Shown here one piece after another: positions 33,042 to 42,403 of a stretch of 64,000 nucleotides of DNA (positions are counted from its first letter, which is position 1; every line of letters starts with the position of its first letter). Below the pieces are notes generated by a model that had not been told where the DNA came from, did not search any database, and was given only the letters and a program-made list of their open reading frames with translations. Location: contig NZ_FPEH01000014.1 in NCBI RefSeq assembly GCF_900117425.1, positions 434,001 to 498,000 on the forward strand, in the 5' to 3' direction. This DNA comes from Novosphingobium sp. NDB2Meth1. Its GTDB lineage: Bacteria; Pseudomonadota; Alphaproteobacteria; Sphingomonadales; Sphingomonadaceae. The position numbers and the translations under genes were made by a program.

Positions 33042-34148
33042 TCACCCATAATGCACTGCTTCCCACGCCTCGCGCGCAGACCACGCCTCGGCGCTGCCGT
33101 AGACAGTGCAGCCCTTCTCGCCCGCGACGATCTCACCCACGGTGAAGGCCGTCTCGCCCGCTGCGGTGAGGTCCGCCAGCAAAGTGGGCACTTCCGACGG
33201 GCTCACCGCCAAAACCATACCCACGCCGCAATTGAACGTGCGGGCCATTTCGCCGGGCTCGATCGCACCCTGTGCCTGAAGGAAGGCCATCAGGCGCGGC
33301 TGCTCCCACGCATCCGCGTTGATGCGGGCGTGCAGTCCATTTGGCAGGACGCGCGGCACATTCTCCAGCAGGCCGCCGCCGGTGATGTGCGCGAGGGCGT
33401 TGATCCGGCCAGCGCGAATGAACGGCAGCAGGCTCTTCACATAGATGCGCGTCGGCTCGATCAGGTAGTCGATCAGCAGTCGCTCGTTGTCGAACAGGGC
33501 GGGGCGCTCCAGCTTCCAGCCCTTGTCGGCGGCGAGGCGGCGGACCAGCGAATAGCCGTTGGAATGGACGCCCGACGAGGCAAGGCCGATCAGCACGTCG
33601 CCTTCAGCAACACGGCTGCCGGTGAGCTGTTCGCCGCGCTCCACCGCGCCGACGCAGAAGCCGGCGAGGTCGTAGTCTCCGGCGGCGTACATGCCGGGCA
33701 TTTCCGCGGTCTCGCCGCCGATCAGCGCGCAGCCGGCCATGCGGCAGCCTTCGGCGATGCCCGCCACGACGCGTTCGGCCACGCCCGTATCGAGCTTGCC
33801 GGTGGCGAAATAGTCGAGGAAGAACAGCGGCTCGGCGCCCTGCACGATGAGATCGTTGACGCACATCGCGACGAGATCGATACCGATCGCGTCGTGCCGG
33901 TTGTGGTCGATGGCGAGCTTGACCTTGGTGCCCACGCCGTCGTTGCCCGCCACCAGCAGCGGGTCCTTGTAGCCCGCCGCCTTGAGATCGAAGAACGCGC
34001 CGAAGCCGCCGAGTTCAGCGTCCGCGCCGGGGCGGGCGGTCATCTTTGCAAGGGGGCCGATCGCCTTCACCAGCGCATTGCCGGCGGCGATGTCCACCCC
34101 GGCCTTGGCGTAGGAATAGGACTGCTGCGTGTCGTCGTTGGAAGCCAT
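33042..34148 (-). CDS. purM: Phosphoribosylformylglycinamidine cyclo-ligase
   Basis: Purine synthesis: closes FGAM to AIR with ATP. The 368-residue protein shows [61 protein letters not shown] and [16 protein letters not shown], all classical PurM/AIRS signatures. ATG 34148 is preferred over earlier starts because it begins the family sequence [20 protein letters not shown]. It is divergent from the DUF2066 gene and upstream of purN. Confidence 0.96.
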   Translation of the reverse strand: MASNDDTQQSYSYAKAGVDIAAGNALVKAIGPLAKMTARPGADAELGGFGAFFDLKAAGYKDPLLVAGNDGVGTKVKLAIDHNRHDAIGIDLVAMCVNDLIVQGAEPLFFLDYFATGKLDTGVAERVVAGIAEGCRMAGCALIGGETAEMPGMYAAGDYDLAGFCVGAVERGEQLTGSRVAEGDVLIGLASSGVHSNGYSLVRRLAADKGWKLERPALFDNERLLIDYLIEPTRIYVKSLLPFIRAGRINALAHITGGGLLENVPRVLPNGLHARINADAWEQPRLMAFLQAQGAIEPGEMARTFNCGVGMVLAVSPSEVPTLLADLTAAGETAFTVGEIVAGEKGCTVYGSAEAWSAREAWEAVHYG

Positions 34149-34225
34149 GGCGCCCCCGCTAGCGCTTTCCCGCTTGGATTTCCACTTGCCTTTGGGCAAA
34201 AGCGGCGCAAGCCGAATACCAGCGC

Positions 34226-35533
34226 ATGCTTGCGTCCCCGATTGGAGTTCCCTTGGCCGCCCTGCGCCCCACACTGCCCAAGCTGACCCTGCTGCCCGAC
34301 TTGTCGCGCAAGGCGCGGCTGGGTCTGTTCGCGGCGCTTGGCCTTGCGCTCGCAGGCGGCGGCGCGGCGATCTATGCGCAGATCGAGGGCGACCGCGGCA
34401 TCGCGCCGATTGCCAGCAACGGCGATTTCGAAGTCTCGGGTATCGAGGTCAACACCACCGGCAAGACTGCCGAGGAAGCCCGCGCCAATGGCTGGAAGGA
34501 AGCGCAGCGCCTCGCGTGGGAGAAGCTGTGGAAGTCCAACGGGCTGGGGGGCGGCGCGGCGCCCGCGCTGGATGCGGGGACGCTCGACGGCATGGTCTCG
34601 GCCGTCGTGGTGGGGCAGGAACAGATCGGCCCGCACCGCTATATCGCGACACTGGGCGTGATCTTCGACCGGGCACGGACCAGCGGCTACCTCGGGATGC
34701 AAGGCCAGATCGCGCATTCGGCGCCGCTGCTGGTGATCCCGGTGCTGATCCAGGGCGGGGTGACTTCGGTGTTCGAGACGCGCACGCCGTGGCAGAAGGC
34801 CTGGGCCGAGTTCCGCACCGGCGCCAGCGTGATCGATTATGTCCGCCCCAACGGTGCGGGCGCGGACTCGCTGCTGCTGACGGCCGGGCAGATCAGCCGC
34901 CGCAGCCGCAACTGGTGGCGGCTGGTGCTCGATTCGTTCGGCGCGGCGGATGTGATCATGCCGATCGCGCGGCTCGAGCGCAGCTGGCCGGGCGGGCCGG
35001 TCCACGGCATCTTCACCGCGCGGCGCGGGCCGGACAACACGTTCATCGGCAGCTTCGAACTGACCGCGCCGAGCGAGGACAAGCTGCCCCAGATGCTGGC
35101 GGAGGCGATCACCCGGCTCGACGGGCTCTATGCGGGTGCGCTGGCGGCGGGCCAACTGTCGCCCGATCCTTCGCTCTCGATGCGGCCCGATCTCGATCCT
35201 GCCCTGGTCGAGAGCATCGTTGCCAAACTTGGCCCGGCACCGAGCGCAACGACGGCGGCAGGACCCGATGCGGCGGCGACAACGGCCGCCGTGCCGACCA
35301 CCGCGATCACCGTGCAGTTTGCCACGCCGGACGCGGCGTCGGTCGATGCAGGCGTAGCGGCCGTCCGCCGGGTCGACGGGGTGAAGGAAGCGGCGACGTC
35401 CAGCCTTGCCATCGGGGGCACTTCGGTGATGCGCGTGACGTTCGCCGGCGATATCGACGCGCTCGCCGCCGCGCTGCGCGCGCAGGGCTGGCGCGTGACC
35501 CAAGGGGCCGGCGCGCTCTCCATCCGCAAGTAA
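34226..35533 (+). CDS. DUF2066-like membrane-anchored protein
   Basis: A 435-residue protein with one N-terminal membrane segment ([20 protein letters not shown], residues about 32-52), probably leaving the rest in the periplasm. The middle part ([15 protein letters not shown]..., GTWQ-like segments) matches the DUF2066 family found beside purM and hda in many proteobacteria. The C-terminal ~70 residues ([29 protein letters not shown]) look like a small ferredoxin-fold, heavy-metal-associated-like domain without cysteines. The function is unknown. hdaA follows by 3 nt. Confidence 0.65.
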   Translation: MLASPIGVPLAALRPTLPKLTLLPDLSRKARLGLFAALGLALAGGGAAIYAQIEGDRGIAPIASNGDFEVSGIEVNTTGKTAEEARANGWKEAQRLAWEKLWKSNGLGGGAAPALDAGTLDGMVSAVVVGQEQIGPHRYIATLGVIFDRARTSGYLGMQGQIAHSAPLLVIPVLIQGGVTSVFETRTPWQKAWAEFRTGASVIDYVRPNGAGADSLLLTAGQISRRSRNWWRLVLDSFGAADVIMPIARLERSWPGGPVHGIFTARRGPDNTFIGSFELTAPSEDKLPQMLAEAITRLDGLYAGALAAGQLSPDPSLSMRPDLDPALVESIVAKLGPAPSATTAAGPDAAATTAAVPTTAITVQFATPDAASVDAGVAAVRRVDGVKEAATSSLAIGGTSVMRVTFAGDIDALAAALRAQGWRVTQGAGALSIRK

Positions 35534-35536
35534 GCC

Positions 35537-36163
35537 ATGAGCCAGATTGCCCTGCCTCTCGTAACGGCCAGCAGCGCCGATACGGTGCTGACCGGTCCTA
35601 GCCTCGAGCCGGTGCTGGCGCTGCTGGCGGGCGCCTCCGAATGGCCGTTCCGTGCCGCCGTGCTCGCCGGGCCGCCGCGTTCGGGCAAGAGCCTGCTGGC
35701 GCGGTGGTTCGCCGCGAGCGGGCTCGGCGATGTGCTGGATGATGCCGACAGCCTGCCGGAAGACGCCGTGTTCCACCGCTGGAACCGCGCGCAAGCGGAT
35801 GGGCGGCCGCTGCTGATCGTTTCGAACAAGGCGCCGGGCCAGTGGCAGGTGGCGCTGCCGGACCTTGCCTCGCGGCTCGGCGCGGCGCTGATGATCGAGA
35901 TCGCGGCGCCCGACGACGAGCTGCTGCGCGCCTTGGTGGAAACCCATGCGGCGCGGCGCGGCCTCGCGCTGGGGGACGCTGTCGTCAGCTATATTCTGCC
36001 CCGGCTGGAACGCAGCCATGCCGCCGCCGAGGCGCTTGTCGAAACAATTGATCGCCTGTCCCTTGAGCGGAAGGCCGCCGTCACCATATCTCTCGCGCGC
36101 GATGCGCTGGCCGAACGGATCCATGGGGTTCCCGAGGCGCAGAGGCAGCCGCGCTTGCTTTGA
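35537..36163 (+). CDS. hdaA: DnaA-related regulatory inactivator HdaA
   Basis: Hda-type AAA+ protein that stimulates ATP hydrolysis by DnaA in contact with the sliding clamp and so prevents re-initiation. The 208-residue product begins with a clamp-binding motif QIALPL (residues 3-8), then Walker A AGPPRSGKS (around residue 46), a short Walker B LIVSNKAP region and a C-terminal lid helix. It is shorter than DnaA and lacks the DNA-binding domain. Its place after purM/DUF2066 matches the hdaA locus of other alphaproteobacteria. Confidence 0.82.
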   Translation: MSQIALPLVTASSADTVLTGPSLEPVLALLAGASEWPFRAAVLAGPPRSGKSLLARWFAASGLGDVLDDADSLPEDAVFHRWNRAQADGRPLLIVSNKAPGQWQVALPDLASRLGAALMIEIAAPDDELLRALVETHAARRGLALGDAVVSYILPRLERSHAAAEALVETIDRLSLERKAAVTISLARDALAERIHGVPEAQRQPRLL

Positions 36164-36190
36164 AGCGGCAAAAAGAGGAAAAGCGCGGTC

Positions 36191-36913
36191 ATGTTCGACA
36201 GCCTCATCGCCTATCTGGACTCGATCCGCGCCCGCGATCCTGCACCGCGTTCGCGCTGGGAAATCCTGCTTTATCCGGGGCTTCACGCCGTCGGCCTGCA
36301 CCGCGTGGCGCATTGGCTGTTCGTGCGCGAGTTCTATTTCCTCGCCCGCTTCGTGAACCATCTGGCGCGGTTCCTGACCGGGATCGACATCCATCCGGGC
36401 GCGAAGATCGGGAAGCACCTGTTCATCGACCACGGCTTCACCGTGATCGGCGAGACGGCCGAAATCGGCGACAACGTGACGATCTACCAGTGCGTGACGC
36501 TGGGTGGCACCAACCCCGCGAACGGCGTTCCCGGCAAGCGGCACCCCACACTGAGCGACAATGCGATCATCGGTTCGGGCGCGCAGATCCTGGGACCCAT
36601 CACCGTCGGCCCGCGTGCCCGCGTCGGCGCCAATGCCGTCGTCACTGAGGACGTGCCCGAAGGCGCGACGATGGTCGGCCTCAAGGCGCGCTCCACGCTG
36701 GTGCCGGTCGAGACCTGGCTCAAGGACTTCATTCCCTACGGTACGCCCTGCAAGGAACCGTGCGAGCCTTCGGGCGGAACGCGGGTCGATGAGCTTGAAT
36801 CCGAAGTCGCCTTGCTGAAGGCGCAAGTTGCGGCCTTGCTGGCTGCGCAGGGCGAGAACACCGATGCACCCGCGCCGGTCGGCGGCGGCAATCGCCGGCG
36901 GAACCGCAGCTGA
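36191..36913 (+). CDS. cysE: Serine O-acetyltransferase
   Basis: First step of cysteine synthesis from serine and acetyl-CoA. The 240-residue protein has an N-terminal helical part ([24 protein letters not shown]) and a left-handed beta-helix of hexapeptide repeats ([42 protein letters not shown]), including the catalytic Asp-His region. The C-terminal coiled coil ([20 protein letters not shown]) is an addition. It belongs to the short EpsC-like class. Confidence 0.92.
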   Translation: MFDSLIAYLDSIRARDPAPRSRWEILLYPGLHAVGLHRVAHWLFVREFYFLARFVNHLARFLTGIDIHPGAKIGKHLFIDHGFTVIGETAEIGDNVTIYQCVTLGGTNPANGVPGKRHPTLSDNAIIGSGAQILGPITVGPRARVGANAVVTEDVPEGATMVGLKARSTLVPVETWLKDFIPYGTPCKEPCEPSGGTRVDELESEVALLKAQVAALLAAQGENTDAPAPVGGGNRRRNRS

Positions 36914-36915
36914 GC

Positions 36916-37284
36916 GTGATCGGCACCGGTGACGGGGCAAGCGGCCCCACGGTTCTGAGCTTTCCCAATGTGCGCGGTGAGCCGCAGGTCGGTTTCGACC
37001 GGGCGGAACTGCAGCGCATCCTCGATCTCTATGGCCGCATGGTCGCTGCCGGCGAGTGGCGCGACTATGCCATGAGCTTCGGCAAGGATGCCGCCAGCTT
37101 CGCCGCATTCCGCCGCACGGCCGAGCGGCCTACCGCGCGGATCGAGAAGCGACCCGCGCTGCGCACCAAGCAAGGCATGTGGACGTTGTTCGGCGAAGCG
37201 GGCCAAGTGCTCAAGCGCGGACACGAGCTGGCGGGCGTGCTCTCTGTGCTCGAGCGCAAGCTGCTGAAGATCGTCGAGGATTGA
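36916..37284 (+). CDS. DUF2794 domain protein
   Basis: A 122-residue protein fully covered by DUF2794, an alphaproteobacterial family of unknown function. It has FDRAELQRILDLYGRMVAAG, EWRDYAMSFGKDAASFAAFRR and ERPTARIEKRPALR followed by QVLKRGHELAGVLSVLERKL. GTG 36916 lies 2 nt after cysE. Its stop overlaps the TTG of the next gene (TTGA). Confidence 0.88.
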   Translation: MIGTGDGASGPTVLSFPNVRGEPQVGFDRAELQRILDLYGRMVAAGEWRDYAMSFGKDAASFAAFRRTAERPTARIEKRPALRTKQGMWTLFGEAGQVLKRGHELAGVLSVLERKLLKIVED

Positions 37285-37580
37285 GGCGCTCGCTCTCGTT
37301 GGCTGGCGTGCTGACGCTGGCTGCATGCAATGCTGCGCCGTCCGCGCCCCAAAAGCCCGATCAGGGCACACCGCTGCTGCGCGTGGTCTACCGCAATGCG
37401 GACTCCGAAATGGTGCTGATGGTGCCGGATGAAGGCCGAGAAATGCTGCGCGGTGATTGCGCTGCGCCGCTTCTGATCGATAACCGCAGCGGGCAGGCAC
37501 GAGTGCTTGGCGAGGCCGAGGTTCAGGCCCGGCTCAAGACTATGCAACTGGCTGGCGCAACGCGCGGCGTGTGTCCGTGA
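37281..37580 (+). CDS. Small lipoprotein, TTG start
   Basis: A 99-residue protein starting at TTG 37281, overlapping the DUF2794 stop. RRSLSLAGVLTLAAC is a lipoprotein signal with lipobox LAAC (Cys at residue 16). The mature part (LLRVVYRNADSEMVLMVPDEG..., VLGEAEVQARLKTMQ) has no recognised domain. The rare start codon and the overlap suggest low-level, coupled translation. Confidence 0.65.
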   Translation: MRRSLSLAGVLTLAACNAAPSAPQKPDQGTPLLRVVYRNADSEMVLMVPDEGREMLRGDCAAPLLIDNRSGQARVLGEAEVQARLKTMQLAGATRGVCP

Positions 37581-37588
37581 GCCGATGT

Positions 37589-37690
37589 GCGCCCCTCCCG
37601 GGCGGGGAGGGGTAGGGGGAGGGGGCTCGGCCTATCTGGCAAGTGCCGCAAACCCCCACCCGCTCTCCCCCTTGAGGGAGAGGGCAAAAC
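37589..37690. repeat. REP-like palindromes between convergent genes
   Basis: CCCCTCCC-gggc-GGGGAGGGG, then a CCCTCTCCCTCAAGGGGGAGAG-type inverted unit. The space carries no gene and probably terminates both converging genes. Confidence 0.65.
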
Positions 37691-37695
37691 ACGCC

Positions 37696-38604
37696 TTAGC
37701 GCTTCATCGCGGCCTGCAGTTCGACGAGGATCGCCTGGCTCTGCTGCGCGCCCGACTGGGGGACGAAATCTCCGGTGCGGTCAGAAATCTGGTCCCAGTG
37801 CGCCGCAAAGTCCTCGACTGAGCGCGCGTCGGGCGCGAGCAGGACGGGCTTGTTCATCGTCACCCAAGCCGAGTGGTAAGCGCCCGCGCCCGCGCCGACG
37901 ATGGCATTGGTGGGGGCATCGTCGGAGACGAGAAACAGTGCCGCCGGGACGACGTTCTCCGGGCCGAACAGCTTGAAGGCTTCCTCGGGGAAGATGTCCT
38001 CGGTCATGCGCGTGGCGGCAACCGGGGCGATCGTGTTGACCTTGATGTTGTTCTTGGCGCCTTCGAGATAGAGCGTCTTGGTAAGGCCCGCGAGGCCGAG
38101 CTTGGCGGCGCCGTAGTTGGCCTGGCCGAAGTTGCCGAACAGGCCGGTCGACGAGGCGGTCATCAGGATGCGGCCGTAGTTCTGCTCGCGCATCGTGTCC
38201 CAGCAGGCCTTGGTGGCGAAAGCCGAGCCGATCAGGTGGACCTTGATCACCATCTCGAAGTCTGCCGGGTCCATCTTGGTGAAGCTCTTGTCGCGCAGGA
38301 TGCCGGCATTGTTGATGAGGACGTGGACGCCGCCCCACTTCTCCTTGGCCTTGGCGACCATCTCGACCATTTGCTCGTATTCGCTGACCGAGCCGCCGTT
38401 CGACATGGCCTCGCCGCCCGCCGCCTGGATTTCCTCGACGACCTTGAGCGCGGCGTCTGAATGGCCGGTGCCATCGCGCGCTCCGCCGAGATCGTTGACA
38501 ACGACCTTGGCGCCGCGGCGGCCAAGTTCGAGCGCGTATTCACGGCCGATACCGCCGCCCGCGCCGGTGACGATGGCGACCTTGTCCTTGAAGGAAATGC
38601 TCAT
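37696..38604 (-). CDS. SDR-family 3-hydroxyacyl-CoA dehydrogenase-like oxidoreductase
   Basis: A 302-residue short-chain dehydrogenase. The NAD-binding TGAGGGIG (residues about 14-21), NDLGG, NNAG (around 100), catalytic Ser in ASSTG and YxxxK in NYGAAK are all present. The DLGGARDGTGHS loop and the C-terminal extension resemble the dehydrogenase part of peroxisomal multifunctional enzyme type 2, which acts on 3-hydroxyacyl-CoA. A role in fatty-acid or sterol side-chain oxidation is likely but not proven by context. Confidence 0.82.
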   Translation of the reverse strand: MSISFKDKVAIVTGAGGGIGREYALELGRRGAKVVVNDLGGARDGTGHSDAALKVVEEIQAAGGEAMSNGGSVSEYEQMVEMVAKAKEKWGGVHVLINNAGILRDKSFTKMDPADFEMVIKVHLIGSAFATKACWDTMREQNYGRILMTASSTGLFGNFGQANYGAAKLGLAGLTKTLYLEGAKNNIKVNTIAPVAATRMTEDIFPEEAFKLFGPENVVPAALFLVSDDAPTNAIVGAGAGAYHSAWVTMNKPVLLAPDARSVEDFAAHWDQISDRTGDFVPQSGAQQSQAILVELQAAMKR

Positions 38605-38685
38605 GGCATGCTTCTCCCTAGCACCCTAACCGGGCGATTAATGGGAGGGCGATGCCATGGCGCAAAGGCCTTGGCAACCGGCTCG

Positions 38686-39789
38686 TCAGCCGATCCGGTG
38701 CACCCAGCCATGCGGGTCCGCCGCTTCGCCGCGCTGGATGGCGACGAGGCGGGCGCGCAGCTTCTGGGTGATTTGCCCGGGGCCGCCGCTGCCGATCACG
38801 AAGCTTTGGGTAGCGCTCGTCACCTTGCCGACCGGCGTGACCACGGCCGCAGTACCGCAGGCGAAGGTTTCGGTGAGCGCGCCCGAAGTCGCGTCGGCCT
38901 GCCACTGCGCCAGCGAATAGCGCTCCTCGCGCACGGTAAGGCCTTCCTCGCGCGCCAGCTTGATCAGGCTTTCGCGGGTGATGCCGGGGAGGATCGTGCC
39001 GCCGAGCGGGGGCGTGATCAGCGAGCCATCGGCCATCACGAAGAACAGGTTCATGCCGCCCAGTTCCTCGATCCACTGGCGCTCGACGGCGTCGAGGAAC
39101 AGGACCTGATCGTGCCCGCGCGCAAAGGCTTCGGCGGTGGGGACGAGGCTGGCGGCATAGTTGCCGCCGCACTTGGCGGCGCCGGTGCCGCCGGGCGCGG
39201 CGCGGCTGTAGTCGCTGACCCACAGCGAGACGGCGGGGGCGCCGGACTTGAAGTAGTTGCCTGCGGGGCTGGCGATCACGAGGAACTTGTACTGCTTCGA
39301 GGGGCGCACGCCGAGGAAGGCCTCGCTCGCGAACATGAAGGGGCGCAGGTAGAGCGAGCCGCCCTCGACGGTGGGGAACCAGTCCTTGTCGGCCTTCACC
39401 AGTTCCTCGACGGCCGAAACGAACAGACCCTCCGGCAGCGTCGGCATGGCGAGGCGCTCGGCCGAGGCGTTGAAGCGCGCGGCGTTGGCTTCCGGGCGGA
39501 ACAGGGCGATGCCGCCATCCGCGAGACGGTAGGCCTTCAGGCCCTCGAAGATTTCCTGCGCGTAGTGGAGCACGGCTGCGGCGGGATCGAGCGGGATCGG
39601 GCCATAAGGCACGACTTCTGCACTGTGCCAGCCCTTGCCCTCGTCATAGGTCACCTGGACCATGTGATCGGAGAAAGCAGTGCCGAAGCCCGGATTGGCG
39701 AGGATCTGCGCGCGCACGTCGACCGCGCGGGGCGCGGGATGGGGCTGGTGCGAGAAAGCAAGCGGTGCGGCGGTAGCGGGCGTCGCCAT
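38686..39789 (-). CDS. ilvE: Branched-chain amino acid aminotransferase
   Basis: Last step of Leu/Ile/Val synthesis and first of their breakdown; PLP-dependent fold IV. The 367-residue protein is of the longer (eukaryotic/actinobacterial-like) class: YDEGKGWHSAEVVPYGPI, QEIFEGLKAYR, the PLP-lysine region GTGAAKCGGNYAAS and GTILPGITRESLI. An 18-codon ORF with an exceptional ribosome site and a 14-bp hairpin lie upstream and could be a leader. Confidence 0.92.
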   Translation of the reverse strand: MATPATAAPLAFSHQPHPAPRAVDVRAQILANPGFGTAFSDHMVQVTYDEGKGWHSAEVVPYGPIPLDPAAAVLHYAQEIFEGLKAYRLADGGIALFRPEANAARFNASAERLAMPTLPEGLFVSAVEELVKADKDWFPTVEGGSLYLRPFMFASEAFLGVRPSKQYKFLVIASPAGNYFKSGAPAVSLWVSDYSRAAPGGTGAAKCGGNYAASLVPTAEAFARGHDQVLFLDAVERQWIEELGGMNLFFVMADGSLITPPLGGTILPGITRESLIKLAREEGLTVREERYSLAQWQADATSGALTETFACGTAAVVTPVGKVTSATQSFVIGSGGPGQITQKLRARLVAIQRGEAADPHGWVHRIG

Positions 39790-39872
39790 CGGGCGGTCCT
39801 TCGGGATTGTTGGCTCGTGCGACGCGCCGTGAACTATTGTTGCGCAAATGGCAAGCGATTTGGAACAAATGT

Positions 39873-39907
39873 GAAGGGCCGCTTCCGGCGATCGGAAGCG
39901 GCCCTTC
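39873..39907. terminator. 14-bp perfect hairpin upstream of ilvE
   Basis: GAAGGGCCGCTTCC (39873-39886) pairs with GGAAGCGGCCCTTC (39894-39907) around a 7-base loop. It lies 84 nt before the ilvE start and 54 nt after the tiny ORF. On the minus strand it is followed by ACATTTGTT rather than a clean U-run. It may be an attenuator or a terminator. Confidence 0.6.
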
Positions 39908-39960
39908 GCATGGTCAGCGGCCGGAAGTGCCGCCCACGGTGCCTTTATCGCTTGAACAAA

Positions 39961-40017
39961 CTAGCGATAATGCTCCGCGATGCGCAATGCCGACCCCTCT
40001 GCTGAACCATGAGACAT
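39961..40017 (-). CDS. 18-codon leader-like ORF with extreme Shine-Dalgarno
   Basis: It encodes MSHGSAEGSALRIAEHYR. The ATG at 40017 is preceded by GAAAGGAGGTGATCC (40019-40033 on the opposite strand), which is complementary to the 3' end of 16S rRNA over 15 bases, with 7 nt between GGAGG and ATG. Such pairing is far beyond normal ribosome sites. The peptide has only single Leu and Ile codons, so it is not a classical ilv attenuator peptide. A TTGACA (40066-40071) lies upstream without a convincing -10 box. Confidence 0.5.
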   Translation of the reverse strand: MSHGSAEGSALRIAEHYR

Positions 40018-40039
40018 CGGATCACCTCCTTTCGCGCTG

Positions 40040-40212
40040 TTGAGCCAAGTGCCGCCTCCCGACCCTGTCAAAATCGATGCGGCTCGACCGGAGGATTGCA
40101 GCCCTGTTCCGGCCTTGGATCGAATGTGATTCATCCGGGGGCCAAGAACAAGTCTTGCATTGATTTTTTTTGCCGTCAGAATTGAGGCTTCGCGCCCGGA
40201 TTGGTGGATAAC
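40040..40212. other. Intergenic space upstream of the tiny ORF
   Basis: No gene was recognised in these bases between the tiny ORF/ilvE unit and the lipoprotein gene (both leftward). It contains the TTGACA mentioned for the tiny ORF and an A-run (AAAAAAAATC on the minus strand near 40165), so it should hold the promoter of the ilvE transcript. Confidence 0.4.
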
Positions 40213-40818
40213 TCAGCCAACCGCGCGGCAATCCTCGATCACCCGCCCCAGTTCGGACCAGACCGGCAGGACAAGCGTCTGCGCGCCGCCCATTTCCAGC
40301 ATGAACCGGCCTCGGCTGAAGGCGATCGCATCGAGCAGCGGATCGCGCACGGCGAAGGCGATTTCGAACGGGATGGCGGCATTTTGCGCGCCACTGGCAG
40401 CTGCCGGCGTGGCGGTCAGGCGGCGCTGGGTGCTGCTGGTGGTGATCGTGGCGGGGACGGCGCCCGTGCCGAAACCGGCGCGCTGCAGGATGATCGCCGG
40501 GCGCTTGCGGTCGCAGCGGATCAGCACTTGCGAGCCGGCGCCGGGCTCACCGAAGCGGACAACGCTGCCGGCGGGTTCGGCCGCGTAAGTCCATGCGCCC
40601 GGGGTCTGCGGCAAGTCGCGCCAACTGGCATCGGCGCGCGGTGCAGGTTGCGGCGGCGGCGGTGCGGGGCGTGGTGTCGCAGTGGGCACTGGCAGGGGCT
40701 TGGGCTGGGGTGCGGACGTGCTCCCCTGCGCCGCCGGAGAGGGCTGCGGCGGCACGACGGTGCAGGCACCGAGGGCGAGGACCGGGGCAATCAGCAGGGC
40801 CGCAAGGTTGATCTTCAT
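40213..40818 (-). CDS. Proline-rich lipoprotein, hypothetical
   Basis: A 201-residue protein with lipoprotein signal MKINLAALLIAPVLALGAC (lipobox LGAC, Cys 19) and a Pro/Ala/Gln linker (residues about 20-65) likely to span the periplasm. A globular C-terminal domain follows (WTYAAEPAGSVVRFGEPGAG... RCDRKRPAIILQ). The end ESxxIxxCR-like (RVIEDCRAVG) pattern suggests an internal disulphide. It is divergent from tlyA; no function was recognised. Confidence 0.6.
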   Translation of the reverse strand: MKINLAALLIAPVLALGACTVVPPQPSPAAQGSTSAPQPKPLPVPTATPRPAPPPPQPAPRADASWRDLPQTPGAWTYAAEPAGSVVRFGEPGAGSQVLIRCDRKRPAIILQRAGFGTGAVPATITTSSTQRRLTATPAAASGAQNAAIPFEIAFAVRDPLLDAIAFSRGRFMLEMGGAQTLVLPVWSELGRVIEDCRAVG

Positions 40819-40843
40819 GCCCCGGGTATGGAAGAGAGCGGCG

Positions 40844-41617
40844 GTGACCTCAAGCCGCTCCACCACCACATCCGGCAGATCGAAGCTCAGGATCGACCAG
40901 CTCCTCGTCGAGCGCGGTCTCGCGGAGAGCCGCGCGCGGGCGCAGGCGCTGATTCTGGCGGGACACGTCTATTCGGGCGAGACCAAGCTGACCAAGGCGG
41001 GTCACGCGCTCGCGCCCGATGCGCCGATCGAGGTGCGCGGGCGGGATCATCCGTGGGTCTCGCGCGGAGGGATCAAGCTGGCGCATGCGCTGGAACACTT
41101 TTCGCTCGATCCGGCGGGGGTGACTGCAATGGATATCGGCAGTTCGACCGGGGGATTTACCGACGTGCTGCTGACCAACGGCGCAAGCCATGTGTTCGCG
41201 GTCGATTCGGGCACCAACCAGCTGGCGTGGAAGCTGCGGCAGGACCCGCGCGTGACGGTGCTGGAGCAGACCAGCGCGCGGATCCTGACTCCGGCGCAGA
41301 TCGACCGGCCCGCGACGTGGGTGGTGTGCGATGCCAGCTTCATTTCTCTGCGCAAGGTGCTCGAAGTGCCGCTCGCGCTGGCGGCGCGGCCGACGCGGCT
41401 GGTGGCGCTGATCAAGCCGCAGTTCGAGGTGGGGCGCGGCGAAGTGGGCAAGGGTGGCGTAGTGCGCGATCCTGCGTTGCACGAACGCGTCTGCCGCGAA
41501 GTGCAGGACTGGTTGGAGGGCGAGGGCTGGCAGGTTCAAGGCATCGCCACGAGCCCGATCACCGGACCTGAAGGCAACGTGGAATTCCTGATTTCGGCGC
41601 TGCATTCCGGCGCCTAG
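40844..41617 (+). CDS. tlyA: TlyA-family rRNA 2'-O-methyltransferase
   Basis: Methylates rRNA riboses (both subunits in mycobacteria). The ~257-residue protein has an N-terminal S4 RNA-binding domain (LRIDQLLVERGLAESRARAQALI) and an FtsJ-like methyltransferase domain. The latter shows VSRGGIKLAHAL (catalytic Lys), AMDIGSSTGGFTDVLL (SAM site), VVCDASFISL (Asp) and LIKPQFEVG (Lys). GTG 40844 is preferred because it gives the family length; an ATG at 40817 is in frame but overlaps the start of the divergent lipoprotein gene. Confidence 0.88.
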   Translation: MTSSRSTTTSGRSKLRIDQLLVERGLAESRARAQALILAGHVYSGETKLTKAGHALAPDAPIEVRGRDHPWVSRGGIKLAHALEHFSLDPAGVTAMDIGSSTGGFTDVLLTNGASHVFAVDSGTNQLAWKLRQDPRVTVLEQTSARILTPAQIDRPATWVVCDASFISLRKVLEVPLALAARPTRLVALIKPQFEVGRGEVGKGGVVRDPALHERVCREVQDWLEGEGWQVQGIATSPITGPEGNVEFLISALHSGA

Positions 41618-41751
41618 AGCATCACGTGTCCCGCGATGGTGCAGGCGCACCCTGCGGAGATTGCCTAGTTGGCCCCACCCGGCCAATATCGCCATCCAGA
41701 TTGGCAACGAATCGCTTTTTACCGGAGCGCTCCGGGGGACATTTCGAGCAC

Positions 41752-42306
41752 ATGCGTTACCTCGCTTCTCCTGCCCAGTTGCGCGCCAGCCTGCTGCGCT
41801 GGTCGTTGTTCACGGTGCCGGCAGTTCTCGGGCTCGGGTTCCTTTCCAGCATCGTCGCGGACGCAGGGCCGCAGAATCCCTGGTTTGCCGCGCTCGACAA
41901 GCCGTCGCTCTATCCGCCGCCGGCGACCTTCGGGATCGTGTGGTCGGTGCTTTATGTGCTGATCGGCGTGGCGCTGGCGATGGTTGCCTCGGCACGCGGC
42001 GCGTCGGGACGCGGCATCGCGGTGGCGGTCTTCGCGCTGCAGCTGGTGCTCAACCTCGCGTGGAGTCCGGTGTTCTTCGCGATGCACCAGATGACCGCCG
42101 CGCTGGCGATCATCGGGGTGATGATCGTGCTGACGCTGGCGATGATCCTGCTTTTCTGGCGCGTGCGGCCGACGGCGGGGGCGCTGCTGCTGCCCTACCT
42201 TGCGTGGATCTGCTTTGCCTCGGTGCTCAATTACCAGTTCCTTGCGATGAATCCGGCGGCGGACGGCGCGGCTGGTTCTGGTGCAGCGGTTCGCGTGCAG
42301 ATCTGA
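41752..42306 (+). CDS. tspO: TspO/MBR family protein
   Basis: A five-helix membrane protein that binds porphyrins and cholesterol-like ligands; in alphaproteobacteria it tunes photosynthesis or stress gene expression. The 184-residue product has NPWFAALDKPSLYPPPATFGIVWSVLYVLIGVAL, LVLNLAWSPVFFAMHQ and LPYLAWICFASVLNYQFLAMN, the family signatures with the conserved tryptophans. ATG 41752 precedes RYLASPAQ; a short N-terminal extension before the first helix is normal in sphingomonads. Confidence 0.88.
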   Translation: MRYLASPAQLRASLLRWSLFTVPAVLGLGFLSSIVADAGPQNPWFAALDKPSLYPPPATFGIVWSVLYVLIGVALAMVASARGASGRGIAVAVFALQLVLNLAWSPVFFAMHQMTAALAIIGVMIVLTLAMILLFWRVRPTAGALLLPYLAWICFASVLNYQFLAMNPAADGAAGSGAAVRVQI

Positions 42307-42403
42307 TAACCGCGGATAGCGATTTGCCCCGGATCACGCCTTGCGTCGGCGGCCTTGAAGCGCCATCTGCGGCGCAGTGAATACGCAAGCGAAGGCCAGA
42401 GCC

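Noticed and set aside
31077..37108. Two very long open frames opposite purM, purN, DUF2066 and hdaA
   Set aside because: They lie antisense to well-recognised genes, have biased composition and no domains. They are codon-bias shadows in high-GC DNA.
40019..40033. Fragment of a 16S rRNA gene
   Set aside because: Only 15 bases match the 3' terminus of 16S rRNA; the flanking bases do not continue the rRNA sequence. A ribosome-binding site on the opposite strand explains it better.
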